Of a stretch of 64,000 bases of DNA, positions 20,627-32,300 are shown one piece after another. The notes beneath the pieces were generated by a model that ran no database searches, was not told the origin of the DNA, and worked only from the letters and a program-made list of their open reading frames with translations. A program made the position numbers and the translations under genes. Every line of letters starts with the position of its first letter. Position 1 is the first letter of the stretch. The stretch lies in the NCBI GenBank assembly GCA_964035575.1, contig OZ037875.1, positions 62,001 to 126,000 of the forward strand, read 5' to 3'. This DNA is from Rhynchopus sp. YZ270_cl-10 (lineage: Eukaryota; Euglenozoa; Diplonemea; Diplonemida; Diplonemidae).

Positions 20627-21959
20627 TATGCAGAGGTGTTAGAAACGACTGTAGCAGAGAAGGAGGAGGAGGAGGAGGTTGTGAAGAATGGAGGCGTGTT
20701 ATGTTTTAGGTAAATGGGAAATAAAAAATGCTCGAGAGACTCGTTTCTCTTTGCGTGTTGTTGACTCAAAAAAAGACTATAAAGGGGTGAAATAAAGGTT
20801 GCTGTTCGCTTCCACTCCGAACCAAAAATAGAGTAAAAATAACAACACAGAGTTCTGTTGAGGGCACCCGAAATGCAGTGATTAAAAAAATACGCTTCGA
20901 TTCAGCGAATTCGAACGTTTCAACGATTTCTATAAAATCGAATTCTAGAGAATTCGTCGACTTCTATAATCACTGCCCGAAGGGGGTTGCTTTTTTTTTT
21001 TACCTTGAGAGGGAGGTGGTAGTGGGTGACAAATAAGGTTTGCATGAAAAGAGAAATTGTACTTTTTTTTTTGATTCGGTTCTCGTTTCGGTGGTCTTTT
21101 GTTTGATATTCTGTAGCAGCAAATGCCAGGGGTAGGTGAAGGAATGGGTTCAAAAACAAAATGAAAGAAACCCCAAAAGAAAACCACCCCCAAGCCAAAG
21201 AAACCACAGGTCGCAAGATCATCACGACGCAATTTTTCCCTTTTTGTGTGACGCATTATTTACCGCAAAGAGAAAATAACCTCACACAAAAAAAGAAAAG
21301 TTTATAAGATGATCCTAAGCCCCTCATGCTTAGTCACCTTGATCAAACAAAAGATATTCAATGAATTTTAACGACATTGTCTTCGGGCACCTCCGATTGA
21401 CCTACGTAGCCCCGGATAAGCGCAAAAAGAGAAAAAAATCCACCCTACCCACCCCAAAACCCTCTCACATGGGACCTTGTGTATCAGAAGACTAGAGGGG
21501 CAAAGTAAGTCCTATTGGTGATTGATGCAGGACAACGTACTCTGCCCCATACACAACGCACCTCCCATTTTTCCCTTTATTTTTTGTTTTCACGTTGCAA
21601 TACAAAAAAGTTCCCCAAGTTTGAAGAGATTTTTTTTGCATTGTTTTCATGAATTTATTATTACACTATGATAGACTTGACAGGGGGAAACGGGGGGGGA
21701 AATGAAAACTTTTTCAAAAAAAAAAAAAAAAGCTTTGAAAAAGATGTGCCTCGAGTGTACACATATCGCAACGAGGTGAATGAACCTAGCCCAGGCCCAA
21801 TATGAGGGGGAAAATTTCCGAAATTAAAAGCTTGAAAAGTGCTGAGAACACTCCGAAATAAAAAAAAGAAGAAAAAAAAGAGAAAAAAAAAACACTGAAA
21901 AAAACTGATTGATCCATAATAAAATTCTCCCCCTTTTGAAGAAAAAAAAAACGCTAATT
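20627..21959. other. Intergenic region with one stem-loop
   Basis: AT-rich, without a supportable gene. A hairpin CTAAGC-CCCTCAT-GCTTAG lies at 21315-21333. 21660-21960 is the likely 3' untranslated region of RRS1, with A- and T-runs. Confidence 0.6.
21315..21333 (+). ncRNA. Recurring stem-loop, copy 1
   Basis: A 6-bp stem CTAAGC/GCTTAG closes a 7-nt loop CCCTCAT. It is preceded by AAAAGTTTATAAGATGA, the lead-in shared by this family, and followed by TCACCTT. Whether it is transcribed is unknown. Confidence 0.4.
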
Positions 21960-22790
21960 TTATCTCCTTTTCCGTTGGGACATCTTCGACTTTTTCTGTG
22001 AGGTTTGCTTCTTTGTGCTCTTCTTCTTGGTGGTGGCGCCCTGGTCGAATTTTCCCATGGATGCTGTTGCGAGACGGGATGTTGCGGTGTCCATGTCGAG
22101 GATCTGTGCGTTGTCGCGTGCACGTCTTTCGTTGGCAGCCTGCTTTGACTTTTGCTTTGCCACGCGCTCCTTCTTCTCCATCTGTGCATCCAAGAAGGCA
22201 TCTCCTCCCTCGACCTTTGGCTGGTAGTTTGCTGGCACCTCGCGCAGCCAGTCGTGCGCCTTCTCCACACGACGTCTCTTCGCACCATGCGAGGGCAGGA
22301 ACTCCTGCGTGTCCTCGTTGAACACCTTCCCGTCCTTCTTGCGCTTCTTGATGCCCTTCTCCTGACGGAACTCCTCCCACTTTGTCAGCTCCTTTTCCTT
22401 CGGGATCGGCTTCTCACGGGGCACAGGGGTGGTTCCGCGGGGGAGCTCCGCCTGCAAAAAAAAGGTGTAAAATTGGGAGAAAAAGGTACAAAATGCGACA
22501 AAAAATCACAAATAAAAGAGAAAATCGGATGTCATCCACTTAGGTGGGTGACACTGATCAACTCTACTCAACGCGATCCAACATACCACACGCCCGTTGT
22601 CCGCACGCTCGCTGGGGAGCTCAAAGAGCTTTGCCACAAGCTCCTGGCAGTGTGCTGCTGCCATCTGCATGAGCACGCTCTCGTTGAGTGTCTTCGGCTG
22701 CTGCGCGTCGAAGACCGCCATGTTCCCCAGATCTATTGTGACATCTCCGTTCTGCACTTCTGCTGCCACTGCCGCCTCCACCTCAGTCAT
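21960..22790 (-). CDS. RRS1: Ribosome biogenesis protein RRS1, one intron
   Basis: Spliced product of 231 aa: exon 1 at 22790-22587 (68 codons), intron 22586-22452 (135 nt, GTATGT...TTTTTGCAG), exon 2 at 22451-21960. The join reads in frame, NGRV then AELPRGTTPVPREKP. RRS1 family marks are IDLGNMAVFD and ELVAKLFELPSER in exon 1 and PREKPIPKEKELTKWEEF in exon 2. After that comes the basic region with KKERVAK and a lysine-rich tail. RRS1 works in the nucleolus with Rpf2 to load the 5S RNP onto pre-60S particles. Length fits the conserved core; eukaryotic homologues are often longer at the C terminus. Confidence 0.93.
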
Positions 22791-23915
22791 CGCTATTCTT
22801 TTTTTAAAAAATTCTGTAAAAAAAATATGTTAGGGGTACATAAGGAGGGGGAGTACAGTTTCTACCCAAGCGTGTCCCCTCAAATGAAAGGAAGAAAACG
22901 TTGAAAAGCAATGATGCAAACGTTCAGTGCTGAAAGGAGATTGGGAAGGAGGTACTTTTTTTTGATTTTGATTTTTTTGCCTGTGCCAATCAAAACACAG
23001 CAATGGAAGCAAATTTACCCATTTTTTCCAAAAATGAAAAGCAGAACAAAAGTGTTTCAAGAGGAACTGCCAAGCCTCTCAGTAAACATCGATAGTGCTC
23101 TGGGACTCCACAAGAAGGACAACACAATGCCGTCCCACACAGCGTAAGTTGTGTGGGGGGCAAGGGAGTGGGTCACTTTGGTTTGGATGATTGAAGGCGG
23201 GTATGTGATGTTTTGACATCATGAGACAGGCTAGAGGTAGGTGGTGGTCAAGAGAAGGAATACAGCTACGTACTTCCGTTTAGGGGAACAGAAGGCATGT
23301 GATATGGAATAAAAGAAAAAAGAAAAGTTTATAAGATGAACCTAAGCCTCTCGTGCTTAGTCACCTTCAAAGGGAGGATGAAAAGGAAGAAAAATTGACT
23401 AGAAATACAAAAGCCCACTCATAACAGTGTAGAAAGAGTTTGGGTGTGAAATGAACCCTTGCTGATAGGAGCGATAGGGTCAAAAGAAAGTTGAAACAAA
23501 AGACAAATTTGAATGGGGAAATGTGTTTCCTCAGGTGCAAATGTCTGACTAATAAAAAAGAAGAAAAATTTGTAAGATGAACCACGAGCTTGGACAATGA
23601 TAGGTGTTCATGCACTACACCCACGAACTCAACAGGTGGAGTTGGCTGGTTGACAAAAAAACAAAAAGAAAAATCGAAAAGTGCATTTTTGAAAACGTAA
23701 CATCCCCAAGTCCCTTCAAACCGGAGGTGAGAAAAGGGTTTGTTTTTTTGCCATAAATGTCACAAAAATTGAACCTATTTCCTCTTCACAAAAACAACTC
23801 ACATCCCCAGTAAAGGGGTTAAAAAAAGCCTGCAAAAGGAAAACCTCAAAAAAAATTGTACATAACAAATTCATATACTTTCAAATAAAATTTGAAAGCA
23901 TAAAAAAAACAAATA
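22791..23915. other. Intergenic region with stem-loop motifs
   Basis: AT-rich. A perfect hairpin of the recurring family lies at 23342-23360, and related fragments at about 23405-23440 and 23565-23600. No coding sequence is supported between the start of RRS1 and the transposon at 23916. Confidence 0.6.
23342..23360 (+). ncRNA. Recurring stem-loop, copy 2
   Basis: CTAAGC/GCTTAG stem with a 7-nt loop CTCTCGT, preceded by AAAAGTTTATAAGATGAA and followed by TCACCTT. Same stem as copy 1 but a different loop. Confidence 0.4.
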
Positions 23916-26130
23916 GGGGAATAGTCAGTTATGCCCTACCCTTTTTTTGAAATGGTCAGAGATACCCGAAAATAAGTTCAGATATTGGTCAGAGATACCC
24001 GAAAATAAGTTCAGATATTGGTCAGAGATGCCCCATTTTCAAAAATAGGGCATAACTGACCAATATCTGAACTTATTTTCGGGTATTTCGGGTATCTCTG
24101 ACTATTTCTCAACTTATTTTCGGGCATGTCTGACCATATCGCCAACTTTTTTCGGGTACCCCAAAAAAGTTGGTTTTCGGGTATACCCAGATACCCAGAT
24201 ACCCAGATACCCAGATACCCAGATACCCAGATACCCAGATACCCAGATACCCAGATACCAGGTCCAGGTCCAGGTACCCAGGAACAGGAAAAAAGTCGTG
24301 AAAGAGCAACCACAGCTCCACATGACAAACACAAAAGTGTCCAGTCACGTGGGGCATTCATGCACTGAGGAGATAATGATCCAACAATTTACAAGAAAGA
24401 TTACTTAACCTACTGCTGGAAATTGCCAGGTCGTAGTAACACACAAAGTGTGCCTCCGTTCGGGAAGACCGGATATTCTAGAGACCAAAAAGGCCTCAAG
24501 AATATCTTCCGGTAGTCAAGGTAGAACCGAGTGAACGGCCCAAGACCCCCGTGGAGAAGTTAAATGTTGTAATGCTATCAGGTAGAAACTGCGAACACTG
24601 TCTTACCCTCCTCAATGCATGGTGGTTGATGTCTTCCACAACAAATTTCCTGTACCCAGGTACCCAGGTTCCCAGACCCACGCAGTACCACGTCGCAGTA
24701 CTACGCAAAATTTACCACCAGACCCTGTCTTCGTGCACCTGAAGTACAACGCCGCAGACAGGCCAAACATGCGTTGGACTCAGAGGAATGCCCGCTGTGC
24801 AGGTATCATGAGAACCAACTCCCAGCAACAAGGGGCGCCTTTTGGCGGGCGTTGTTGAGGGTGTTTGGGGTGCAAAGTTTTCCACAATTTTGATGCGCGG
24901 GTACAGAAGTGTTGTCTTGTTCTTTCATCTCTAAGAAATGTAAATGTCAATCGCGTTTAACTACCACTAGGGCTTGTTCAGTGAACCCACGAGGGGTCGA
25001 AGGGGGTTGGTTATCCCATATCTATCAAAGGTTGTGTCGACCAGGCTAAACCACTATGTTACGCTGTACGTTGTTAAATCCGAAGAAATAACACTTTAGC
25101 AGCCGCAGGAAGTTTGCTAAAAAGAGTGCCTCACGCTACACAAACCACCACCCGCAATTGACTTAGATGTTATAACAAAGAGAATTCAGAACAAAACAAC
25201 ACCCTGCCCCATACACACTAAATTGTCATGCTTCGAGAGCATGCCTGGGCCAAAATTACTTGACAAAAAAGGCAACAAGACCACCCACAAGGAGTGTGAA
25301 ATGTGCACTGGTTTTCTGGGGGAACGCAATATTTTCTTGTGTCTCGTCCTCCGTAAGCAGAGGACAGACTTTCCGGAAGGTTGCCAAAGTCGAATTTCTT
25401 GCACTAGCTATGCTCCCTGGGTTAATGGCTATAGCAGTGACTGACAAAGTGTTCCCACCCCCAGGTCTTCGTCCACAAACAAATCTAGAATAGATTGATT
25501 TGGGTGAAGCCTTGGATTTTGAGTTGTTGAATGTCGGAGAGCGGCGCTCATCGCAATCACGGATGCAGTTCAGATTTCACGATCCTGTGATGAGTGTAAA
25601 TGTGGGGTGTGATTAAGTTATGGTATACAAACGCAGTAGTCGGGAAGGGTGAGGTTAATGAAAAAAGTGGTAATAACTATGTATTTCCGCGAAATAAGGT
25701 AGCCTTTTTTCACGCTACAGAGAGTTTCCTGCTGCACTAATGGTTCCCAAGCGAAGCGAGGGACCATGTATAAGGGTTTGCGGGTTTGCGGGTATTTACC
25801 CCCACTAAAAGTAACTGTGTGTGGGGTAGAGGGGTGAAAATCATACCATGCTGCTTCAATACTGTCTCTGCTGTCGCATTCCTCATGGTGGGTCACTCAC
25901 CCACTGGGCAAAAAATCAAAGGGGGTACCCCCAAATAAGTGGGTACCCCAAATAAGTTCAGAGATACCCGAAAAAAGTTCAGATATACCCGAAAATAAGT
26001 TCAAATACCCGAAAATAAGTTCAGATATAGTCAGTTATGCCCTATTTCTGGTTTTCGGGTATATCTGAACTTATTTTCGGGTATCTCTGACCATTTCAAA
26101 AAAAGGGTAGGGTATAACTGACTATTCCCC
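23916..26130. mobile_element. Non-autonomous TIR transposon M1, Mutator-like
   Basis: 2215 bp bounded by ~70-bp inverted repeats starting GGGGAATAGTCAGTTAT. It is flanked by a perfect 9-bp direct repeat AAACAAATA on both sides, which is the target duplication and typical of Mutator-like elements. Inside are GGTCAGAGATACCCG sub-repeats near both ends, a (ATACCCAG)n microsatellite at about 24182-24260, and a ~1.6 kb module found again in M2, M3 and the 29.4-32.8 kb element. No transposase is present; short frames with Cys pairs (THKECEMC) are too small to call. Confidence 0.9.
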
Positions 26131-26207
26131 AAACAAATAAAACACTCCACAAACAACCTCAATTTGTACAAAAAAAAAAAACTCCTTCCCCCCCCTCCTC
26201 CCCCCTC

Positions 26208-27575
26208 CTACAATATCTCTCTACTCCGCTGCTTCCCTGATGTGATGAAGAATTCACTGTACGTTCTATGGAGTTTTTCAGGTATTCTCGCACGGGTAGA
26301 CGGAACGAAGTTGAGCTTACCACCCAATGAGACGTCCTCTTTCAGACACATCAACGCAACCGGGAGAAACGCGAGGACCAACTGTGTATCAGTTTTGAGG
26401 AATTCTGAGAACTCCTCCAGGTTTATATGACGACGCAGTGTATACAGTTTGGGCAGCGCTGGAGCAGATCCTGGCGGGGGTGGTGGTGGGTCCGGCCCCT
26501 TTTTCCCTTTCCCTGCCGCAAGAAAGGACATCTCTTCTGCTCTGTGCAGTCGCGAGAACAACTCCAACAACACCTTCACCTGAAACGAATTGCATCCACT
26601 CTCCCGCAGCCGCGAATGCTCTTGTGCACGCCACCTCCGCCACTCACGCAGCTTCTCACGATGGATGTACCCCCTTCCGTCATGAACGTACAAATCGAAG
26701 CAACGCTGTGCGAAGTACGCTGCCCCAGCATCGCCGTTCACTAAGGTGTCTAGATAGCCGAGGATGTCCTCGAAGGCAACGATTTCGACTGCATCACCAG
26801 GGATGTTGGGGCTGATGATGTCCTGGAGTTGGTGTGCTTTGAGGGAGCAGCCGAAGACATAAATTATTTTGTCGAGTTGAATCTTTCGGATGGCAGGGAC
26901 GTCGGGGATAGCTTCCAGCTGTACGAGGCATTCTTCTAGGCGGTGTCGGTAGATGACCCCCGTCGTCCCCACGGTGCACTCTGCTAACGCTGTCGCAATG
27001 AGCTTGAGATTGCTGTCTTTGTATCGTGAGATCGCTTCGTGGCTCCATTTTGCCTTTGCGCGTACAGCTTCCATCTTATGTTTGTAGCATACAGACTCGC
27101 TGATAAGACCTAAAGACGTAGTGTGCGGTTTGATAATAGGGTCGGAAGGGCCGGTCCAGACGGAAAAGAGTTCTGCCTGCCGATGGCACCGTGCCATGTC
27201 GTGTTTCTCTGTGATTGCATTCCCGTCGCGGGTTCGTGTGACAACGACGGAAGAGGTTTTCGGGTTCGTGCTCATGACAGTGCCGAAGAGGTGGTGGCGT
27301 TGTGAGAACTGTCCAGGGTGTTTTGCCTTGCCGCCGCTCTTCGGGTCGTCTATTGCAACGGTGTCGCCGGGCTCGATGGAGTTGCACCCTACAAAGGCGT
27401 GGATCGACTTCAAGCGTCTGCTGCGCTCGGTGTACACTTTACTGCCATTTCCAAAATCAAGTCCGACAACGCTCTCAAAAGGGATACGTGGTTCATACGT
27501 CAACCCGCCAGGCTTCATAAGAAGACGATGTGGCCTAGGTGCCTTGCCATCAGGTGCGATGGGGCTGACGGACAT
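26208..27575 (-). CDS. Unknown protein with EF-hand-like C-terminal half
   Basis: 455 aa, not recognised as a named family. The N-terminal ~130 residues look like a compact beta domain (SIEPGDTVAIDDPKSGG, HLFGTVMSTNP). The C-terminal half is helical with degenerate EF-hand spacing: DLYVHDGRGYIHREKLREW, and later NLEEFSEFLKTDTQLVLAFL, which recalls calcineurin B-like proteins. A proline run follows GKGKKGPD. Calcium binding is doubtful because the loops lack several usual acidic residues. A pyrimidine tract and AG precede the start. Transposon M1 lies 78 bp beyond its stop. Confidence 0.6.
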   Translation of the reverse strand: MSVSPIAPDGKAPRPHRLLMKPGGLTYEPRIPFESVVGLDFGNGSKVYTERSRRLKSIHAFVGCNSIEPGDTVAIDDPKSGGKAKHPGQFSQRHHLFGTVMSTNPKTSSVVVTRTRDGNAITEKHDMARCHRQAELFSVWTGPSDPIIKPHTTSLGLISESVCYKHKMEAVRAKAKWSHEAISRYKDSNLKLIATALAECTVGTTGVIYRHRLEECLVQLEAIPDVPAIRKIQLDKIIYVFGCSLKAHQLQDIISPNIPGDAVEIVAFEDILGYLDTLVNGDAGAAYFAQRCFDLYVHDGRGYIHREKLREWRRWRAQEHSRLRESGCNSFQVKVLLELFSRLHRAEEMSFLAAGKGKKGPDPPPPPPGSAPALPKLYTLRRHINLEEFSEFLKTDTQLVLAFLPVALMCLKEDVSLGGKLNFVPSTRARIPEKLHRTYSEFFITSGKQRSREIL

Positions 27576-27920
27576 TGAGGTAGGGGGAGGGGAAAGGGGA
27601 GAAGGGGGATAAAGCTGAGAGGTCGTGGGAGGGGGCTTGTAGGGAGGGGCAGTACCGTGTATGTTGTAAGCCTCGCAAAGCGAAAAGGATAATAGAAAAG
27701 TGAAGTACGTTGGTCAGATGCACAACGCATCATAGGGTGGGGTGGTGAGGAGGGAAACAAAGAAGGCCCCTTTTTTTTGTGGTTAATGTATGTCACCCCC
27801 TCCCAAAGGATCTTTTTTTTTTGTTTAAAACCCCAACACACCTTGTGTCCAAAACACAGTGTGTTTTTTCTCTCTTTTTCTGTCTCTTTTCTCCACCCCC
27901 TTGGCTGTACTTCCACACAT
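27576..27920. other. Intergenic region between the EF-hand-like gene and TFB2
   Basis: 345 bp. On the minus strand it has C/T-rich tracts and CTCAG before the EF-hand-like gene, as expected for trans-splicing, and T-runs. No further gene. Confidence 0.6.
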
Positions 27921-29213
27921 CTATTGATTTGACAACAGTTTGTCTAGACGCGGGGTTACTACCAACTTTCCTGGGCTTGAGTACAAGACGTCACTTGGAT
28001 GCAACGACATGGCCATTCTGTGCAACTGTGCCACATGCGTTTCTGGGCCTGACAGAAGCACCCCTTTGGTAAAGCTTGCTCGCCTCATCTCAGCCTCCCA
28101 CAACTCTATCATATCGACCACTGTTACAGGTAGGGCACGCATGTTTGGGTGCGCATTGTTCTTTAAATAGGAGATTATCTGGTCGCTGGTCATGTTGCGC
28201 TCAAAGGCTTTGGTCAACGTTGCGCGGGTCATTCTTGCTACTGTCATCCCCGATGTTTGCAGCTCAACTTCCGCAAACAAACGCAACATCCCTACTTTGA
28301 ACGCATCGTTAGTGTACGCATATATTCTGTTATTTGTCTCGACAATAAGCGCGCCAGCAGTATTGCGCGCTACACTGCGTGGAGGGGAGGCCAGCGCCAC
28401 ACCGACAGGGGTTACTTTGTATCGTCGAGTCTGGTTTTCACCTTCTTTAAGCGCGATGATGCCAAAATGGACAAAATTTTGCATCACTGCCGCACCGTTT
28501 CGAAACGTATAGTACTGTTCAGTATCGTGGAAGGGGAGAGCGAAGAGGAAGATAAGGAGGTTACGTTTGAAGGCGGGTAAGTCCGCTCCTTGGTCTGAGA
28601 GGATTGCTGACATGAGGTCGATCTGGACTTGAAGAACCCGCCAGACCTGTTCCTGCAGGGGTTGGATAAGCAGTTGAAACCCTGCCGCGGTCTTTTCGTT
28701 TGCAGTGTTCACAAACTGCCCGCGCTTCAGGACGTCCAACGAAATCTTATGTGGTTGTAAGCTCTGTTTCGGCAGCTCCAACAGCAGCCTCAAAAACCCT
28801 TCCCACTGCGACACACCATCCTCCGTACCAATGATGGTCCCCACATCGTCGCTCGCTAAGGTCCGCTTCTTCGGTTTATATTGCCCATCATATGCCAAAG
28901 CTTCTTGCAACGCATGTTGAAAAGGTGTACTCAGACCCCACAGACCGTCTCCGATGGGGACGAAGACGCCAATGCGTTTGGGGGTAACCATTTCGGGGGC
29001 GTTGTGCAAAAAGACGCGCCGTGCAAGCTCTGTGAAGGGTTCGCCTGCAGTGTACGTCAGCATGTACAGCACGACGGTGCGGGCCTCTTCCGAAATCCAC
29101 CGGTAGACCCCTAGAGCGACAAAAGGCTCACCGAGGACATCTCGCAGGGCTTCAACTTCTTCCTCCGCAGCCCAGGAGAAGATGTCGGAGTGGAGGGGCG
29201 TGTCGTCTGGCAT
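27921..29213 (-). CDS. TFB2: TFIIH core subunit TFB2 (p52)
   Basis: 430 aa; the human homologue GTF2H4 has 462. p52 anchors and stimulates the XPB helicase inside TFIIH during transcription initiation and nucleotide excision repair. Diagnostic stretches are ALIVETNNRIYAYTNDAF (human IVETNYRLYAYTES), LRLFAEVELQTSGMTVARM, and SDQIISYLKNNAHPNMRAL followed by the MIELWEAEMRRASFTKGVL segment. The C-terminal domain (after ~370) is shorter than in animals. A C/T-rich leader with CCCACAG lies upstream of the start. Confidence 0.93.
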   Translation of the reverse strand: MPDDTPLHSDIFSWAAEEEVEALRDVLGEPFVALGVYRWISEEARTVVLYMLTYTAGEPFTELARRVFLHNAPEMVTPKRIGVFVPIGDGLWGLSTPFQHALQEALAYDGQYKPKKRTLASDDVGTIIGTEDGVSQWEGFLRLLLELPKQSLQPHKISLDVLKRGQFVNTANEKTAAGFQLLIQPLQEQVWRVLQVQIDLMSAILSDQGADLPAFKRNLLIFLFALPFHDTEQYYTFRNGAAVMQNFVHFGIIALKEGENQTRRYKVTPVGVALASPPRSVARNTAGALIVETNNRIYAYTNDAFKVGMLRLFAEVELQTSGMTVARMTRATLTKAFERNMTSDQIISYLKNNAHPNMRALPVTVVDMIELWEAEMRRASFTKGVLLSGPETHVAQLHRMAMSLHPSDVLYSSPGKLVVTPRLDKLLSNQ

Positions 29214-29351
29214 TGAAGGGGGTGGGTGGGGTGGGGGTCACCTAGATAGTGGAGGTGGTGTGTGTGCTGTGGGAGGTGAGGAAGGTGAGGATTCGTGTTG
29301 ACTGAAACAAAAAATTTGGTTGTATTTTTGAAAATTTGGACACGGCATCCA
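29214..29351. promoter_or_regulatory. 5' flank of TFB2 with candidate trans-splice acceptor
   Basis: On the minus strand, CTTCCTCACCTCCCACAG at about 29255-29285 is a pyrimidine tract plus AG, ahead of the start codon at 29213. Its use is inferred. Confidence 0.35.
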
Positions 29352-32300
29352 TACACGGCGGGGTCCACACACCCGAGGGTCCGTAAATTTTACGGACCCT
29401 CTTTACGGACCCTCAAGTGCGGACCCGGGTCCGTAATTACGGACCCTAGGGTACGTAATTACGTGGTCTAAGGTGGGAAATCACTGTTTGGATGTGTGAC
29501 TGCTGGTCGAAAAGCCCTGGGAGCAAACCGAGTGGTACACAGGTACCACATGATAGACCATGATCATGTGGGCCTATCCCAAGTTACATACCGAAAAAAG
29601 TCGTGAGCTCGGTTAGTTGTCAAAGACGTCTTCCACCATGCACTGAGGAGATAATGATCCAACAATTTACAAGAAAGATTACTTAACCTACTGCTGGAAA
29701 TTGCCAGGTCGTAGTAACACACAAAGTGTGCCTCCGTTCGGGAAGACCGGATATTCTAGAGACCAAAAAGGCCTCAAGAATATCTTCCGGTAGTCAAGGT
29801 ATAACCGAGTGAACGGCCCAAGACCCCCGTGGAGAAGTTAAATGTTGTAATGCTATCAAGTAGAAACTGCGAACACTGTCTTACCCTCCTCAATACATGG
29901 TGGAATATTTCTTTGACAACAAACCGAGCTCAAGAGTTTTTAAACTTCCCTGAGGGAATGCGAGACGCAAAATTTACCACCAGACCCTGTCTTCGTGCAC
30001 CTTCGGTGCAACGCTGCAGACAGGCCAAACTGCGTTGGACTCAGAGGAATGCCTGCTGTGCAGTGTATCAATGAGAACCAAGTCCCAGCAACAAGGGGCG
30101 CCTTTTGGCGGGCGTTGTTGAGGGTGTTTGGGGTGCAAAGTTTTCCACAATTTTGATGCGCGGGTACAGAAGTGTTGTCTTGTTCTTTCATCTTTAGGAA
30201 TGTAAATGTCAATCGCGTTTAACTACCACTAGGGCTTGTTCAGTGAACCCACAAGGGGTCGAAGGGGGTTGGTTATCCCATAGCTATCAAAGGTTGTGTC
30301 GACCAGGCTAATCCACTATGTTACGCTGTACGTTGTTAAATCCGAAGAAATAACACTTTAGCAGCCGCAGGAAGTTTGTTAAAAAGAGTGCCTCACGCTA
30401 CACAAACCACCACCCGCGATTGACTTAGATGTTATAACAAAGAGAATTCAGAACAAAACAACACCCTGCCCCATACACACTAAATTGTCATGCTTCAAGA
30501 GCATGCCTGGGCCAAAATTACTGTTGACCAAAAAGGCAACAAGACCACCCACAAGGAGTGTGAATTGTGCACTGGTTTTCTGGGGGAACGCAATATTTTC
30601 TTGTGTCTAGTCCTCCGGAAGCAGAGGACAGACTTTCCGGAAGGTTTCCAAAGTCGAATTTCTTGCACTAGCTATGCTCCCTTGGTTAATGGCTATAGCA
30701 GTGACTGACTAAGTGTACCCACCCCCCTCCACCCAGATCTTCGAGAATAGATTGATGCGGGTAGATTTTGAGTTGTTGAATGTCGGACCGCGGTGAAGCT
30801 TCTCATCGCAATCGCGGGTGCAGTTCAGACTTCACGATCCTGTGATAAGTGTAAATGTGGGGTGTGATTAAGTTATGGTATACAAACGTAGTAGTCGGGA
30901 AAGGTGAGGTTAATAAAAAAGGCTATTTATTGCCGTGAAATAAGATAGATTTTTTCCACGCTACAGGTCGAGAGAGTGACCTGCTGCACAAATGGTTCGA
31001 GTGAAGCGAGGTGAATTATGTGAAGCAGGTAACGAGCGCCTGTGGAACCAAATAGAAACGTAACACTCATCACACGATAAAACCCATGGGAGAGGTTGTG
31101 GTGAAACGCACACACCTCGACCTGAGGAGTGGCTCTGCAGCGCGGTTCGTCCCCAGAACCGCAAGTGTGTTCAAAATGCTTTGTTTCTATTTCCTCCTTC
31201 ATGTCATGAGGTGACACAAAATGATTGGTGCGTAAAAAAATAGCTATTTAATAGTGTGAACATTACGCGTTTATTTCGAGTTGAAAACACGAACAAGTTG
31301 AAATATGCGGCATTTTTTTGTTCAATCTTCACTAGTAACTGAAAGTTAAACATAATTACATACCTTGTCTTCCCCGTAACCTGCGCCTTCGCTGCTTTTA
31401 AGGTGCTTTCTCTGGGTGCCCAGTACCCAGTACCCAGTACCCAGTACCCAGTACCCAGTACCCAGTACCCAGTACCCAGTACCCAGTACCCAGTACCCAG
31501 TACCCAGTACCCAGTACCCAGTACCCAGTACCCAGTACCCAGTACCCAGTACCCAGTACCCAGTACCCAGTACCCAGTACCCAGTACCCAGTACCCAGTA
31601 CCCAGTACCCAGTACCCAGTACCCAGTACCCAGTACCCAGTACCCAGTGTCTTCGAGAACCTAAAAATGCGTTTTGTTGAAATTTTCTGGCTTTTTCTGA
31701 ACTTTTCCCAGCTACTTTTCTGGTCGTAGCCGACTTTTCTGATCGAGTAGCTATTTTCACTTTTCTGGTGTATGAGTAGGTTTTCTGGGTGGGAGACTGG
31801 ATTCTGGGTACAGTGGTGTGTCTGGGCACCCAGGCACCTGGGTACTGGTGTATTTTCGGCCCAGGTACCCCGGTACACGGTACACTGGTGTACAAGGAAA
31901 AAAGTCGTGAAAAAAGCAACCACAGCTCCACATGACAAACACGAAAGTGTCCAGTCACGTGGGGCATTCATGCACTGAGGAGATAATGATCCAACAATTT
32001 ACAAGAAAGATTACTTAACCTACTGCTGGAAATTGCCAGGTCGTAGTAACACACAAAGTGCGCCTCCGTTCGGGAATACCGGATATTCTAGAGACCAAAA
32101 AGGCCTCAAGAATATCTTCCGCTGGTCAAGGTATAACCGAGTGAACGGCCCAAGACCCCCGTGGAGAAGTTAAATGTTGTAATGCTATCAAGTACAAACT
32201 GCGACCACTGTCTTACCCTCCTCAATGCATGGTGGAAGATGTCTTTCACAACAAATATCCTGTACACAGGTACACAGATACACAGGTACACAGGTAAAAC

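Noticed and set aside
20920-21256. Minus-strand frames of 101-103 codons
   Set aside because: Low-complexity Phe/Lys-rich translations of A/T runs without coding character.
23342-23360. 7-nt loops read as tRNA anticodon loops
   Set aside because: There is no D-arm, T-arm or acceptor around any copy, and one loop lacks the invariant U33.
25618-25896. Conserved small frames in the M1/M2 core (also 42372-42701, 25223-25444)
   Set aside because: Alike because the copies are young; no family recognised and M4 does not preserve the frames well, so not called as genes.
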